DNA of 64,000 bases from Algorimicrobium algoritergicola (GCF_008086165.1 NZ_VSKL01000001.1:1-64000), one strand, 5' to 3'; counted from the first letter of the stretch, positions 29,454-38,888 are shown. Translations and numbers: made by a program. The notes: generated by a model not told the origin, from the letters alone.

Positions 29454-29479
29454 AATAGTTCTTTTAATTCAGAACTATT
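29454..29479. promoter_or_regulatory. 9+9 bp palindrome in front of the RND efflux operon
   Basis: AATAGTTCT (29454-29462) is the exact reverse complement of AGAACTATT (29471-29479), spaced by 8 bases. It lies 23 bases before the ATG of the TolC gene, an ideal place for a dimeric repressor. It follows the interrupted gene, so that gene is a candidate source of the binding protein. Confidence 0.6.
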
Positions 29480-29501
29480 AATTTATAAATAACTAAAAGA
29501 A

Positions 29502-30869
29502 ATGATTAGAATTTTCATCATTATTATAATATACTTAACTACTGCTATTCTTAATACAATTTCCGCACAAAACACATTGATATTCAAAACAATAGAAGAA
29601 ACAATTGATTATGCTATAGAAAATAATAATGATCTTGAAAGCGTACAGATCAACCAAGAGATAATCCAAGCACAAATAGCCGAAGTTAAAGGGCGCGCTT
29701 TACCCCAAATTAATGGAAACGCCGGATTCACAGATAATTTCTCTTTACAAGAACAACAACTACCCGGTGAAATTTTTGGTGGAGAACCCGGCTCAACAAT
29801 AGGTGTTGCATTTGGAAATCGCTATCAATATTCTGCAGGCCTGAATGTGCAACAAGAATTATTAAACTTCCAATTGTTCAATTCTGTAAGAAGCGCTTCT
29901 GCCCTAGCCGAATTACGTAATCTAGAAACCTTATTAACTACTCAAGATTTAATTGTAAATGTCATTCAAACCTATATTCAGATTCAAGTATTTGAAAAGC
30001 AGCTAGAATTACTGCAGCAAAATTACGATCGAACTGACAATTTAATTAAACTTTCCGATTCCAGATTCCAAGAAGGCATCATTAAAAAATTAGACCTTAA
30101 TCAACTTCTAGTAAATCGCTCAAACCTTAAAACACAAGTTGAAGATGCGGAATATGGAAAAAACCAACAAATAAGACTTTTTAAGGTTTTATTAAATGTG
30201 CCAATAAATATTGAAATAGTTCTTTTAGAAAAAATAGAGGATCGAAATCCATACCCATTAGGGATAGAATTTCTTTTAGAATCTAATTTAGAATATCAAC
30301 AATTAGATAAATCTGTAGAACTTTCTATTATTGATCAAAAACTAATAAAGTCTGAATTCTTACCAACATTGAGTGCCAATTTTGGCTATAATTATTTAGG
30401 CCAAGCTAATGAGTTTGCCAACTTTGATTCTAATATTTATCAAGCACAATGGAGTGGCACATGGGGACTATCAGCAAGCATTCCAATATTTGATGGTTTT
30501 CAACGTCTCAATCGTTTAAAACAAAAAGAATTTGCAACAGAGCAATTAGAGCTTAATAGAGAAACCCTAAAACAAAATATTGAGAAGGATTTTGGCGATG
30601 CTAAAGAACAATTGATTTTAAGTAATTCTCAAATTGAAAGTCAAGAATCGAATATGAGTCTTGCTCAAGAAAATTATGATGGTATAAAAACCTCATACAA
30701 TGAAGGTGTTGCAAACCTAACAGAACTATTAGATTCAGAATATGCACTTCGACAAGCACAATCAAACTACTTAAATGCTTTATTACAATCTAAAGTTGCC
30801 GAAGTATCCCTTTTAAAATCAAGCGGCAGACTATCACAATTAATCTCAAATCCAACAATAAACAACTAA
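29502..30869 (+). CDS. TolC-family outer membrane efflux protein
   Basis: A 455-residue protein with a signal peptide (MIRIFIIIIIYLTTAILNTISAQ, cleavage after about 23). Two OEP repeats follow, with long coiled-coil helices (VIQTYIQIQVFEKQLELLQQNYDRTDNLIKLSDSRFQEG and its mirror in the second half: ...LSLAQENYDGIKTSYNEGVANLTELLDSEYALRQAQ). It forms the outer-membrane exit duct of a tripartite pump. It heads a three-gene operon with adaptor and RND transporter. Palindrome upstream suggests local control. Confidence 0.9.
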   Translation: MIRIFIIIIIYLTTAILNTISAQNTLIFKTIEETIDYAIENNNDLESVQINQEIIQAQIAEVKGRALPQINGNAGFTDNFSLQEQQLPGEIFGGEPGSTIGVAFGNRYQYSAGLNVQQELLNFQLFNSVRSASALAELRNLETLLTTQDLIVNVIQTYIQIQVFEKQLELLQQNYDRTDNLIKLSDSRFQEGIIKKLDLNQLLVNRSNLKTQVEDAEYGKNQQIRLFKVLLNVPINIEIVLLEKIEDRNPYPLGIEFLLESNLEYQQLDKSVELSIIDQKLIKSEFLPTLSANFGYNYLGQANEFANFDSNIYQAQWSGTWGLSASIPIFDGFQRLNRLKQKEFATEQLELNRETLKQNIEKDFGDAKEQLILSNSQIESQESNMSLAQENYDGIKTSYNEGVANLTELLDSEYALRQAQSNYLNALLQSKVAEVSLLKSSGRLSQLISNPTINN

Positions 30870-30916
30870 TTCAACCTTTTGACACGCAAACACCAACTCA
30901 TTACAAATATCTCAAA

Positions 30917-31981
30917 ATGAAAACTAAAAATATTGTCTTTATTGTAGTCATCGCATTACTTGGAATTATGGCTTACACCTTGTTCAGTAACAAAAAGGAA
31001 ATGAACCAAAAAGCAGCCATGACACCTGAAGAATTTGCAATTCCAATCCAGGTTGCTATTGTTGGTGAAAAAACAGTATCAAACGGATTAACAGCCACAG
31101 GAGAATTTAAAGGCTGGGAAGAAGTAATGTTGGTAGCGGAATCGCAAGGTAGTATTGAATATTTAAAAGTTGAAGAAGGCCAGAAAATAAAAAAAGGGCA
31201 AATAATTGCAAAAGTAGATGCCATTTCATTGAGTTCTCAATTAACAAGTGCACAGTCTGCTTTTGCAAAAGCTGAAAAAGATGTTGCTCGTTACGAGCGT
31301 CTATTAGAAGTTGGTGCTGTGTCACAGAGTGCTTTAGAAGATATTAGAATACAAAAAGAAACCGCGCGAGCAAACATTGCTCAAATTAACCAACAATTAG
31401 GATTTACCATTATAAAATCTCCAATTGATGGTATTGTAAACAAATTAATGATTGAGGAAACGGCTTTCGTTTTAGCCGGTAATGAAATTGCAGAAATTGT
31501 ACAAATAGATAGACTAAAAATTAATGTAAACATTGCTGAAGACAACCTTTCCAAAATTAAAGAAGGCCAACAAGTATCCATTAAAACAGATGTTTACCCT
31601 TTAGATATTTTCAGAGGGATAGTAAGTAATATTAGCGTAAAATCAGATGCTTCAAGAAAATTTCAAATTACTATTGAAGTAGATAACATAAAGGACAACC
31701 AGTTAAGAGCAGGCTTATTTGCCGAAGTAAATTTTGATGCACTAAAAACCAATGAGACTGCTGCTATGTTCATTCCGCGTGAAGCAATTGTGGGAAGTCT
31801 TCAAAACCCATCTGTATATATCGTAGAAAATAATACGGTAGCGCTTCAGAAAATAAAAGTAGGTTCAGTCATTAATGGCGATGCTGCCGTTTTAGAAGGC
31901 TTGCAAAACGGACAACAAGTAGTAACTAGAGGGATTATCAATTTAACCAATGGTACAAAAGTAAAAATTACAAACAACTAG
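30917..31981 (+). CDS. RND efflux periplasmic adaptor (membrane fusion protein)
   Basis: A 354-residue protein with one N-terminal membrane segment (NIVFIVVIALLGIMAYTLF). The HlyD-type layout is plain: biotinyl-lipoyl half (SIEYLKVEEGQKIKKGQIIAKVD), an alpha-hairpin (SAFAKAEKDVARYERLLEVGAVSQSALED), the second lipoyl half (FTIIKSPIDGIVNKLMIEETAFV) and beta-barrel (GQQVSIKTDVYPLDIFRG). It links the inner-membrane RND pump to the TolC-like duct. It lies 47 bases after TolC and 3 bases before the RND gene. Lacks a lipobox Cys. Confidence 0.9.
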   Translation: MKTKNIVFIVVIALLGIMAYTLFSNKKEMNQKAAMTPEEFAIPIQVAIVGEKTVSNGLTATGEFKGWEEVMLVAESQGSIEYLKVEEGQKIKKGQIIAKVDAISLSSQLTSAQSAFAKAEKDVARYERLLEVGAVSQSALEDIRIQKETARANIAQINQQLGFTIIKSPIDGIVNKLMIEETAFVLAGNEIAEIVQIDRLKINVNIAEDNLSKIKEGQQVSIKTDVYPLDIFRGIVSNISVKSDASRKFQITIEVDNIKDNQLRAGLFAEVNFDALKTNETAAMFIPREAIVGSLQNPSVYIVENNTVALQKIKVGSVINGDAAVLEGLQNGQQVVTRGIINLTNGTKVKITNN

Positions 31982-31984
31982 AAG

Positions 31985-34900
31985 ATGACTATAACAGAAC
32001 TTTCAGTCAAGAGACCAACGCTTGCGGTAGTCGTCTTTACCATTATCGCATTATTAGGAATCATTAGTTATTTGGGGTTAGGCTACGAATTACTTCCTAA
32101 AATAACGTCTCCACAACTCTCAATTAGCACTGTATATCCAGGAGCTTCCCCAAGTGAGGTTGAAAATTCAGTAACCACAAATATTGAGGATGCGGTTAGC
32201 GCCATGGAAGGTGTAAAAAGCATCACTTCTACTTCACAAGAAGGCATTTCTATCGTGAATGTAGAGTTGACTTATAATGCAGATGTTGACAAAGCATTGC
32301 AAGATGCACAGCGAAAAGTAAATAATATTATTGGACAATTGCCAGATCAAGTTGACCAACCAACAGTTGACCAATTTTCATTTGACGATTTACCAATTAT
32401 GCGTTTGGGTGTCTCTTCGGAAATGGATGCGAATGCATTTAATGATTTAGTTGATAATGAAGTTAAGGAAAAACTATCTCGTATTGAGGGTGTTGCTCGT
32501 GTTCAGGTTATTGGAGGAAACGAAAGAGAAATTAGAGTCAATGTTAATAGAGACAAATTAAAAGCTTACGGATTAAGTATTCTGCAAGTTACTCAAGCTA
32601 TTTCGGCAGCAAATCTTGATTTTCCTACAGGAAATATTAAAGATGACAAGCAACAAGTAACGGTACGACTTTCAGGAAAATTTAAGGATGTAAACGACAT
32701 CAAAGGACTTGAAATTACTACAGGTAACGGTTCAAGTGTTCGGATTGAAGATATTGCAGAAGTATACGATACGTCTAAAGAAGTCACAACAATTTCACGT
32801 ATTGATGGTATAAGCTCTATTGGTTTAACCATTTCCAAACAAAGTGATGGAAACACCGTTCAAGTTGCAGAAGACATTAAATCTGAAATCGCCAAAATTG
32901 AAAAAGAATATGCCGGTAAAAAGCTAAAAATAGCAGTGGCACAAGATAGTTCTGTATTTACATTAGAAGCAGCAGATGCCGTAATTTTTGACTTGATGCT
33001 TGCTGTAGGATTAGTAGCCATTATTATGCTATTCTTTTTACGTAGTTGGAAAGATTCAATCATTGTAATGGTATCAATTCCTGTATCCATTGTGGCCACT
33101 TTTATTGCTATGAATCAATTAGGCTATACACTAAACCTAATGACCTTATTGGGATTATCATTAGTCGTTGGTATTCTGGTAGATGATAGTATAGTGGTAT
33201 TAGAAATAATTCATGCTGAAATGGAAAAAGGAAAATCCAGAATGCAAGCGGCAATGGAAAGTTGGAAAAAAGTGGGCTTATCTGTAATGTCTATTACCTT
33301 GGTTTTAATCGCAGTATTTCTTCCCATTACATTCGTAACAGGATTAATAGCAGATTTATTAAAACAATTTGCTGTAGTAGTGGCCGTTGCAACAGCCATA
33401 TCTTTTGTTGTTTCATTTACATTAACGCCATTACTTTCAAGTCGCTTTTCCGAAGTAATCACATTAGACAAAAAGAAGATTCTACATAGACCATTAATTG
33501 CCTTTGAAAGCTTTTTAACAGGCGTGAATAATCTTTATAAAGATATTTTACAATGGACATTAACTAGAAAACGTATTACCGCTTTTTCATTATTGTTTTT
33601 AGTATTTGCATCATTATCGTTACTAGGTTTTGGATTCATTGGAAGCGAATTTGTAAAGAATGGAGACAACGGAGAGTTCATAGTAGAATTAGAACTTCCA
33701 AAGGAATCTACTATTGAAGAAACCAATTTAGCAGCACTTGCGGTAGAAACCATTTTATTGAAAGACGATATTGTTTCATCTGTGTTTTCAACGGTAGGAA
33801 CTGGAACCGGTGGTAGCGGAAACTCATCAAATTTAGCACAAATAAATGCGAAGATGATAAGTGCCGATAAACGTACAATTACCTCGGAACAATTTGCGAG
33901 GGATATTAAAAACAAACTAACCAAAACCATTTCCGGCGTAAAATTTAAAACTGCTGCTGTTGGTATGGTTGGCGGAAGTACTGCTGGGCCAATTCAAGTA
34001 TTATTAGTTGGTAGTAATATTGACCAATTAATGGAAACTGCTGAAGATGTAAAACGTACAATTGAAAGTGTAAACAGTACAAGAGAGGTAGAATTATCCG
34101 CAAAAGGTGGAAATCCAGAAGTAGCCATCACCGTTGATCGTGATAAAATGGCAGCACTAAACTTAACAATGAGTACTGTGGGTAACACCATGCAAAATGC
34201 CTTTGCAGGAAATACACAATATAAATTTCGTGATGGAGAAAATGAATATGATATTAACGTGAAATTAGACCAATTTGACCGTCAAAACATAAATGACATA
34301 AAAAAGGTAACTTTTTTAAATACAACTGGTGAATTGATAGAACTGCAACAATTTGCAGCTGTTGACCAATCAACAGGACCTTCAAAATTACAAAGAGATA
34401 ATAAAAGAAGTAGTGTTACTGTTGGTGCACAAGTTGTTGGTCGTCCTGTAGGAACCGTTTCTACAGAAGTACAAACTGCAATCGAAGCGATGACAATGCC
34501 CGATGGTGTAAACTTTGAAATGGGTGGCGATTTAGAAAGTCAGACAGAAGCATTCGCTAGTTTAGGGTTAGCATTATTAATGTCCATTGTATTAGTGTAT
34601 CTAATTATGGTAGCACTCTATGAAAGTTACGCTTATCCATTGGTCGTTATGTTTTCAGTACCGACCGCAATGATTGGCGCATTTTTAATCTTGGCGCTGT
34701 TCCAAGAAAGTTTAGGTGTATTTACATTTTTAGGATTGATCATGTTGGTTGGATTGGTTATCAAAAATGCGATTTTAATTGTAGATGCAGCAAATCAGTT
34801 CAAAACAGAAGGAATGGATAGTGTGGAAGCCGTTGTAAACGCCGGACTTTCAAGATTACGCCCTATTCTTATGACAACCATTTCAATGGTTATAGCTATG

Positions 34901-35116
34901 ATTCCGATTGCTTTTGCCGCTGGAGCTGGAGCCGAATGGAAAAATGGACTGGCAATGGTTTTGATTGGTGGGCTGTCCAGTTCATTGATATTTACCATAA
35001 TCATCGTTCCTGTAATGTATATCGTGATAGACATTTGGAAAGGCGATATCAAACGGAAAGTAGCCAAGCAGAATGCTAAAGATATTTCAAACTTAAAAGT
35101 ACAGTCAGCACATTAA
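31985..35116 (+). CDS. RND efflux transporter (AcrB/HAE1-type)
   Basis: A 1043-residue inner-membrane pump, normal family length. N-terminal TM1 (LAVVVFTIIALLGIISYLGL), porter domains with SPSEVENSVTTNIEDAVS, and TM4 with the proton-relay pair Asp 400-Asp 401 in GILVDDSIVVLE. Second half shows the repeat (GMDSVEAVVNAGLSRLRPILMTT...). Typical substrates are hydrophobic toxic compounds or antibiotics; which ones cannot be told. It is the last gene of the operon; a hairpin with CCTTTCA/TGAAAGG follows. The usual TM10 Lys region is present in the second half. Confidence 0.95.
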   Translation: MTITELSVKRPTLAVVVFTIIALLGIISYLGLGYELLPKITSPQLSISTVYPGASPSEVENSVTTNIEDAVSAMEGVKSITSTSQEGISIVNVELTYNADVDKALQDAQRKVNNIIGQLPDQVDQPTVDQFSFDDLPIMRLGVSSEMDANAFNDLVDNEVKEKLSRIEGVARVQVIGGNEREIRVNVNRDKLKAYGLSILQVTQAISAANLDFPTGNIKDDKQQVTVRLSGKFKDVNDIKGLEITTGNGSSVRIEDIAEVYDTSKEVTTISRIDGISSIGLTISKQSDGNTVQVAEDIKSEIAKIEKEYAGKKLKIAVAQDSSVFTLEAADAVIFDLMLAVGLVAIIMLFFLRSWKDSIIVMVSIPVSIVATFIAMNQLGYTLNLMTLLGLSLVVGILVDDSIVVLEIIHAEMEKGKSRMQAAMESWKKVGLSVMSITLVLIAVFLPITFVTGLIADLLKQFAVVVAVATAISFVVSFTLTPLLSSRFSEVITLDKKKILHRPLIAFESFLTGVNNLYKDILQWTLTRKRITAFSLLFLVFASLSLLGFGFIGSEFVKNGDNGEFIVELELPKESTIEETNLAALAVETILLKDDIVSSVFSTVGTGTGGSGNSSNLAQINAKMISADKRTITSEQFARDIKNKLTKTISGVKFKTAAVGMVGGSTAGPIQVLLVGSNIDQLMETAEDVKRTIESVNSTREVELSAKGGNPEVAITVDRDKMAALNLTMSTVGNTMQNAFAGNTQYKFRDGENEYDINVKLDQFDRQNINDIKKVTFLNTTGELIELQQFAAVDQSTGPSKLQRDNKRSSVTVGAQVVGRPVGTVSTEVQTAIEAMTMPDGVNFEMGGDLESQTEAFASLGLALLMSIVLVYLIMVALYESYAYPLVVMFSVPTAMIGAFLILALFQESLGVFTFLGLIMLVGLVIKNAILIVDAANQFKTEGMDSVEAVVNAGLSRLRPILMTTISMVIAMIPIAFAAGAGAEWKNGLAMVLIGGLSSSLIFTIIIVPVMYIVIDIWKGDIKRKVAKQNAKDISNLKVQSAH

Positions 35117-35195
35117 TAGCAATGATTCCAAGCCTTTCAAGATATTAACAGTTAGTCTAACTCTGAAAGGTTTGTGAATCCAAAATAAAGAAAAT

Positions 35196-35429
35196 ATGTT
35201 TTACTACCTAGCAAGCAAAAAACCAAAGATAGAAGTAAGTGTTACCTCAATCTACAAGAAATCCGATCTAGAAAAAATATTTCTTTTTCTTGATGCTTTG
35301 ATAGATAGTCCGTTGACAAAAGTAATATTCATCGTTCATTTTTCCGTACTTGAAGAATTTACTAAAACGCTCTTATCCTATCATGATAATTATTTATATG
35401 AATTTAAAATAATCGAAAACGCAGCATAA
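35196..35429 (+). CDS. small protein of unknown function upstream of mscS-like gene
   Basis: A 77-residue soluble protein (MFYYLASKKPKIEVSVTSIYKKSD...). An alternating hydrophobic middle (KVIFIVHFSVLEEFTKTLLSYHD) could be a strand-helix domain. The stop overlaps the ATG of the mechanosensitive channel gene by one base, so the two are translationally coupled. No motif recognised. It might be a modulator of the channel, judged only by coupling. Confidence 0.6.
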   Translation: MFYYLASKKPKIEVSVTSIYKKSDLEKIFLFLDALIDSPLTKVIFIVHFSVLEEFTKTLLSYHDNYLYEFKIIENAA

Positions 35430-36571
35430 TGATTGATTTCTGGAATACACACAAACAAGTTATAATCTATGCAATTGTTGTCATTGGAACTGTCTTATTA
35501 TTAAGACTTTTAACTAAACTACTTAATAATTGGTTAGAAAAGCGTTCAAGAAAAAGATACCCTAATGAAGAGCCTACAACCATTAATTTAACGCATAAAA
35601 TATTAAATGCGCTATGGATAGTCTTAGGTATAATGGCCTTGGCTTTCATCTTCATTGATAAAGACCAATTTAAACTTGCCAGAGAGAACTTCTATCTCGT
35701 GTTATATCTAGGAGTTGTAGCTGTAGTTACTTTGGTTGCTGTATCGTTGGTTCAAACTTGGTTTAAGAGAAGTATTAAGGAAAAAATTGATGAAAACGAA
35801 GACATAACAAGTTATAAGTTTTTAAGATACATTGCCATATTTGGTGTTTACTTTATAGGTGCACTCTTAATTCTAGTCGCTTTTGAATCCATGCGAACCT
35901 TTGCTGTCACTGCTTTAGGTGGCGCAGGTGTTCTTGCTGTAGTGGCCGGTGTTGCATCCCAAGAAGCCCTATCCAATCTCGTAGGCGGACTTTTCATTAT
36001 CGCTTTCAAGCCTTTCAAATTAGGCGATATCATCAAACTTGATGAGACAATGGTAGGCACAGTATCTGACATTACGCTTAGGCATACGGTGATAAGAAAC
36101 TACGAAAATAAAATGATTGTCATACCAAATGCTATTATAAATAAAGAAAAACTAATCAATTATGATTTAGGAGAACGCATGTGTTGCCAATGGATTGAAA
36201 TAGGCATTTCATATGATAGTGACATGGATTTAGCAAAACACATCATGCGTGAGGAATGTGAAGACCATCCAAACCTAATTGACAACAGAAGCGAGTTAGA
36301 TAAGTACAACGATGTAAAGAAAGTAGTGATTCGCGTTATTGGCCTAAATGATTCGGAAGTAACCTTGAGAGCTTGGGCTTGGGCCAGTAATTTTTCCGAT
36401 GCATTTGTTATGAAATGCGATTTGTACGAGAGCATCAAAAAACGTTTTGATAAAGAAGGAATTGAAATCCCTTTTCCACACAGGACTTTGGTTTTTAAAG
36501 AAAACCAACTAAAAGTTTTCAAGGAAAATGCAATACTTCATGAAACCATTGGAGAAACAAACAAACAATAA
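35429..36571 (+). CDS. small-conductance mechanosensitive channel, MscS family
   Basis: A 380-residue protein with four predicted N-terminal membrane helices, the last being the pore helix with the AAG-rich pattern GGAGVLAVVAGVASQEALSNLVGG. The following soluble beta domain has FKPFKLGDIIKLDETMVGTVSDITLRHTVIRNYENKMIVIPNA, then the mixed alpha/beta cytoplasmic cage. The channel opens under membrane tension to save cells from osmotic downshock. N-terminal extension is longer than E. coli MscS. Part of a gene group with a micro-protein and SpoIIAA-like protein. Confidence 0.9.
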   Translation: MIDFWNTHKQVIIYAIVVIGTVLLLRLLTKLLNNWLEKRSRKRYPNEEPTTINLTHKILNALWIVLGIMALAFIFIDKDQFKLARENFYLVLYLGVVAVVTLVAVSLVQTWFKRSIKEKIDENEDITSYKFLRYIAIFGVYFIGALLILVAFESMRTFAVTALGGAGVLAVVAGVASQEALSNLVGGLFIIAFKPFKLGDIIKLDETMVGTVSDITLRHTVIRNYENKMIVIPNAIINKEKLINYDLGERMCCQWIEIGISYDSDMDLAKHIMREECEDHPNLIDNRSELDKYNDVKKVVIRVIGLNDSEVTLRAWAWASNFSDAFVMKCDLYESIKKRFDKEGIEIPFPHRTLVFKENQLKVFKENAILHETIGETNKQ

Positions 36572-36585
36572 TAAATTATTAAAAA

Positions 36586-36708
36586 ATGGTAATCATTTAC
36601 ATTCTAATTTCAGTTTTAGCATTAGTTATAGGAGTCCTATCCATTGCTCTCATTCTGTTAATGACATCTAAAATGAAATATCATACAGAAACAACCAAGA
36701 TAAATTAA
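36586..36708 (+). CDS. 40-residue single-pass membrane protein
   Basis: ATG at 36586, stop 36706-36708. Residues 3-25 are wholly hydrophobic (IIYILISVLALVIGVLSIAL), followed by MTSKMKYHTETTKIN. Positioned 14 bases after the MscS-like gene and 45 bases before the SpoIIAA-like gene, in the same direction. It may interact with the channel or be a small membrane stress protein; coding is likely because of the strict membrane-plus-basic-tail pattern. Confidence 0.5.
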   Translation: MVIIYILISVLALVIGVLSIALILLMTSKMKYHTETTKIN

Positions 36709-36753
36709 AATCAAAAAACAGGATAAAGTAAAATAATAACCAAAAAATAAAAG

Positions 36754-37131
36754 ATGATAAAAATTGAACAACTCCAAGAAAAAGAAATTTACCTATTTAA
36801 AATTACGGATGATATCGATCAAGCAGGTGCTGAAAAATTTATAAATTTTTTAGCATCCAAAGCTGATAATAATGAAAAAATAAAATTGATTGGAGAAGTT
36901 AGAAGCATGCCAGGTTTTGAAAGTTTTAAAGCCTTTACTGAAACGATGAAATTAAAAGTAAAAGCAATGGGTGTTATTGAAAAATATGCCATACTATCTA
37001 ATAAACATTGGCTAGAAAATATAATACCAATAGCTAACTTTCTTACGCCAACACTTCCTATTAAGTATTTTGAATTGAACGAAAGAGACGCTGCTATAGC
37101 GTGGCTTAAACAAACTGAAAAAAAAGATTAA
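36754..37131 (+). CDS. SpoIIAA-like / STAS-type protein (DUF3478-like)
   Basis: A 125-residue protein with a mixed alpha/beta layout like the SpoIIAA-like/SEC14-type family: IYLFKITDDIDQAGAEKFINFL, KIKLIGEVRSMPGFESFKAFTETMKLKVKAMG, VIEKYAILSNKHWLENII and LPIKYFELNERDAAIAWL. Function in the family is unsettled (possible lipid or anti-sigma binding). It sits between MscS-type and outer-membrane barrel genes, 2 bases before the latter, so envelope stress is a plausible theme. No phosphorylatable Ser of the classic SpoIIAA site is evident. Confidence 0.75.
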   Translation: MIKIEQLQEKEIYLFKITDDIDQAGAEKFINFLASKADNNEKIKLIGEVRSMPGFESFKAFTETMKLKVKAMGVIEKYAILSNKHWLENIIPIANFLTPTLPIKYFELNERDAAIAWLKQTEKKD

Positions 37132-37133
37132 AA

Positions 37134-38126
37134 ATGAATAAACTACTTTTATTAGGAATAATTATATTGATTCCTCTCATAAACAATGCGCAAGAAACAA
37201 GTGACTCCTTAAAGCAGAAATCAGTATTAGGCATAAAGGAAAAATTTCCTAGAGCCCGAGTTTTAAATTTTGAATATGGTCAGAGCCTAAATAGAGATTT
37301 TGACTCCGAATTGTTTGGACAAGCTTTTCAAGAAGGAAAAATTAAAGCACAACGCTCATTCAATGCATCAGCAAACATCCCAATATATAGAACCAGAAAA
37401 TGGAGCTTAACTGGCTCTCTAAACTATAAGTTTAATGAATTTGAATTTGATAATGTAGAATCTACAGGCATAACCGTATTTGAGCAAAATGGAATAGTTA
37501 ACTTTCATGATTTTTCCACAGCAATAAGTTCTACATATTTTTCCTTGTTATTTAAAAAGCCTGTTATTTATAACGCCTCTTTAATAGTGGATGGTAATGA
37601 TAATGGTTTTGAACGTTTAAAAGGTTTATTAGGAATGTCGTTCATATTAAAAAGAACCGAACGAACAACAATCACTTTGGGAGCAATTGTTTTTGTAGAC
37701 CCAACTTCACAGTTACCTTTCTTCCCAACCTTTTCTTTTAATCACAGATTTAAGAACTCAAAATGGGAAGTCGATTTTATCCTTCCGCAACGTCTATTAT
37801 TAAGACGCTTTGTTGGCGAAAATGGACGCTTTTCTATTGGTAGTTCTTTTGGCGCGACTGGATTTTATGTGAATGTAGACAATCCAGATTTTGCGAATGT
37901 TTTTGAATACAGCCAACTTGAAATAAAATCAGGCATCATATACGAGCATCGCTTTACGAATTATCTTATTGGAACCTTCCAAGGTGGACTTCAAAATTTT
38001 ATTAGTAATCGCTTAACAGAAAAAGGAGAGCCAACAGAAGATTTCATCTATAAGAATAAGCAAGATGCCACTGGCTATTTTCAAATCGGAATTTCAATTG
38101 ACCCTTTTGCTAAGAGAAAGAAGTAA
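37134..38126 (+). CDS. outer membrane beta-barrel protein (DUF6268-like)
   Basis: A 330-residue protein with a signal peptide (MNKLLLLGIIILIPLINNAQ) and many amphipathic beta strands with alternating aromatic residues, typical of an outer membrane barrel: e.g. RKWSLTGSLNYKFNEFEF, TTITLGAIVFVDPTSQLPFF, IGSSFGATGFYVNVDN and the last strand ATGYFQIGISIDPF. It ends with a basic tail. The closest family by pattern is DUF6268; role unknown, perhaps a porin or envelope adaptor. It ends the operon; the terminator at 38271-38318 lies downstream. Confidence 0.75.
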   Translation: MNKLLLLGIIILIPLINNAQETSDSLKQKSVLGIKEKFPRARVLNFEYGQSLNRDFDSELFGQAFQEGKIKAQRSFNASANIPIYRTRKWSLTGSLNYKFNEFEFDNVESTGITVFEQNGIVNFHDFSTAISSTYFSLLFKKPVIYNASLIVDGNDNGFERLKGLLGMSFILKRTERTTITLGAIVFVDPTSQLPFFPTFSFNHRFKNSKWEVDFILPQRLLLRRFVGENGRFSIGSSFGATGFYVNVDNPDFANVFEYSQLEIKSGIIYEHRFTNYLIGTFQGGLQNFISNRLTEKGEPTEDFIYKNKQDATGYFQIGISIDPFAKRKK

Positions 38127-38270
38127 AGATCAAACTTTTTACTATGCAAAAAGTCAATTTATCACTTAATATATGATTTCAAAATTATAGAGTAAAAATG
38201 CTTTGGTGATAATAATACAGAAGCATTTTGGTATTGCTGTATTTCACTAAAATACTGCTTTGAATATAAA

Positions 38271-38318
38271 AAAACCACACTTATAATTTCAAGAAAACTT
38301 GATTTAAAGTGTGGTTTT
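38271..38318. terminator. bidirectional terminator between outer-membrane gene and tRNA-Arg
   Basis: AAAACCACACTT (38271-38282) pairs perfectly with AAGTGTGGTTTT (38307-38318); an inner CAAG/CTTG stem sits in the loop. On the minus strand the second arm is followed by T8, giving a terminator for the tRNA; on the plus strand it can stop the outer-membrane gene. Confidence 0.8.
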
Positions 38319-38325
38319 ATAGTAG

Positions 38326-38399
38326 TGACCTCGAGAGGGTTCGAACCTCCAACCATCAGAGCCGAAATCTGATATTCTATCCAGTTGAACTACGAGGCC
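38326..38399 (-). tRNA. tRNA-Arg (anticodon TCG)
   Basis: A 74-nt cloverleaf on the minus strand. Acceptor arms GGCCTCG and CGAGGTC pair with one G-T. The anticodon stem TCAGA/TCTGA holds the loop TTTCGGC, with anticodon TCG at 38363-38365, reading CGA. The T arm GGAGG/CCTCT-type with TTCGAACC and D-loop AACTGG are present. The discriminator base is A (38326). CCA is not encoded. Confidence 0.9.
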
Positions 38400-38401
38400 A
38401 T

Positions 38402-38425
38402 AAATTCCTGCGAAAGCAGGAATTT
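38402..38425. terminator. hairpin between yqeY-like gene and tRNA
   Basis: AAATTCCTGC (38402-38411 region) and GCAGGAATTT pair perfectly around a GAAA loop. It ends 13 bases after the yqeY-like gene and sits before the tRNA, likely an intrinsic terminator or processing stem on the minus strand. Confidence 0.65.
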
Positions 38426-38438
38426 ATATTTAAAATAT

Positions 38439-38888
38439 TTAAGACAACTTAGCCTTTACAATATTTGAGATTGTTTTTCCATCTGCTTGGCCTGCTAATT
38501 CTTGACTAACAATGCCCATTACTTTACCCATATCTTTCATGCCTTCTGCTCCAATACTGTCAATAGTTGCAACAACAACTGCTTCAATTTCTTCATCAGA
38601 CAATGCTTCTGGTAAGAACTGACTGATAACTTCCGCTTCATCAATTTCTGGAAGTGCTAAATCTTTTCGATCTTGTTCTAAATAAATAGCGGCACTATCC
38701 TTACGTTGTTTAACAAGTTTTTGAAGTATTTTCAACTCTTGCTCTTCAGTTAATTCTGTTTGAGCTCCCGTTTCTGTTTGCGCTAAAAGAATAGCAGATT
38801 TAACAGCACGTAAAGCCGTTAATGCCGTTTGGTCTTTTGCTTTCATGGCCGTTTTCAAAGCCGTCATTATATCTTGTTGTAAGCTCAT
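38439..38888 (-). CDS. yqeY: GatB/YqeY domain protein
   Basis: A 149-residue YqeY homologue: MSLQQDIMTALKTAMKAKDQ, LRAVKSAILLAQTETG, ELTEEQELKILQKLVKQRKDSAAIY and QFLPEALSDEEIEAVV, GAEGMKDMGKVMGIVSQELAGQADGKTISNIVKAKL. This domain forms the tRNA-binding end of GatB/GatE and in stand-alone form is linked to aminoacyl-tRNA or translation quality; its precise function is unknown. It is the last gene of the dcw operon in flavobacteria, separated from ftsZ by a terminator hairpin. Confidence 0.9.
   Translation of the reverse strand: MSLQQDIMTALKTAMKAKDQTALTALRAVKSAILLAQTETGAQTELTEEQELKILQKLVKQRKDSAAIYLEQDRKDLALPEIDEAEVISQFLPEALSDEEIEAVVVATIDSIGAEGMKDMGKVMGIVSQELAGQADGKTISNIVKAKLS

Noticed and set aside
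38402-38425. Attenuator for tRNA expression
   Set aside because: The perfect stem with GAAA loop fits a simple terminator or processing hairpin behind the yqeY-like gene; no leader peptide is present.
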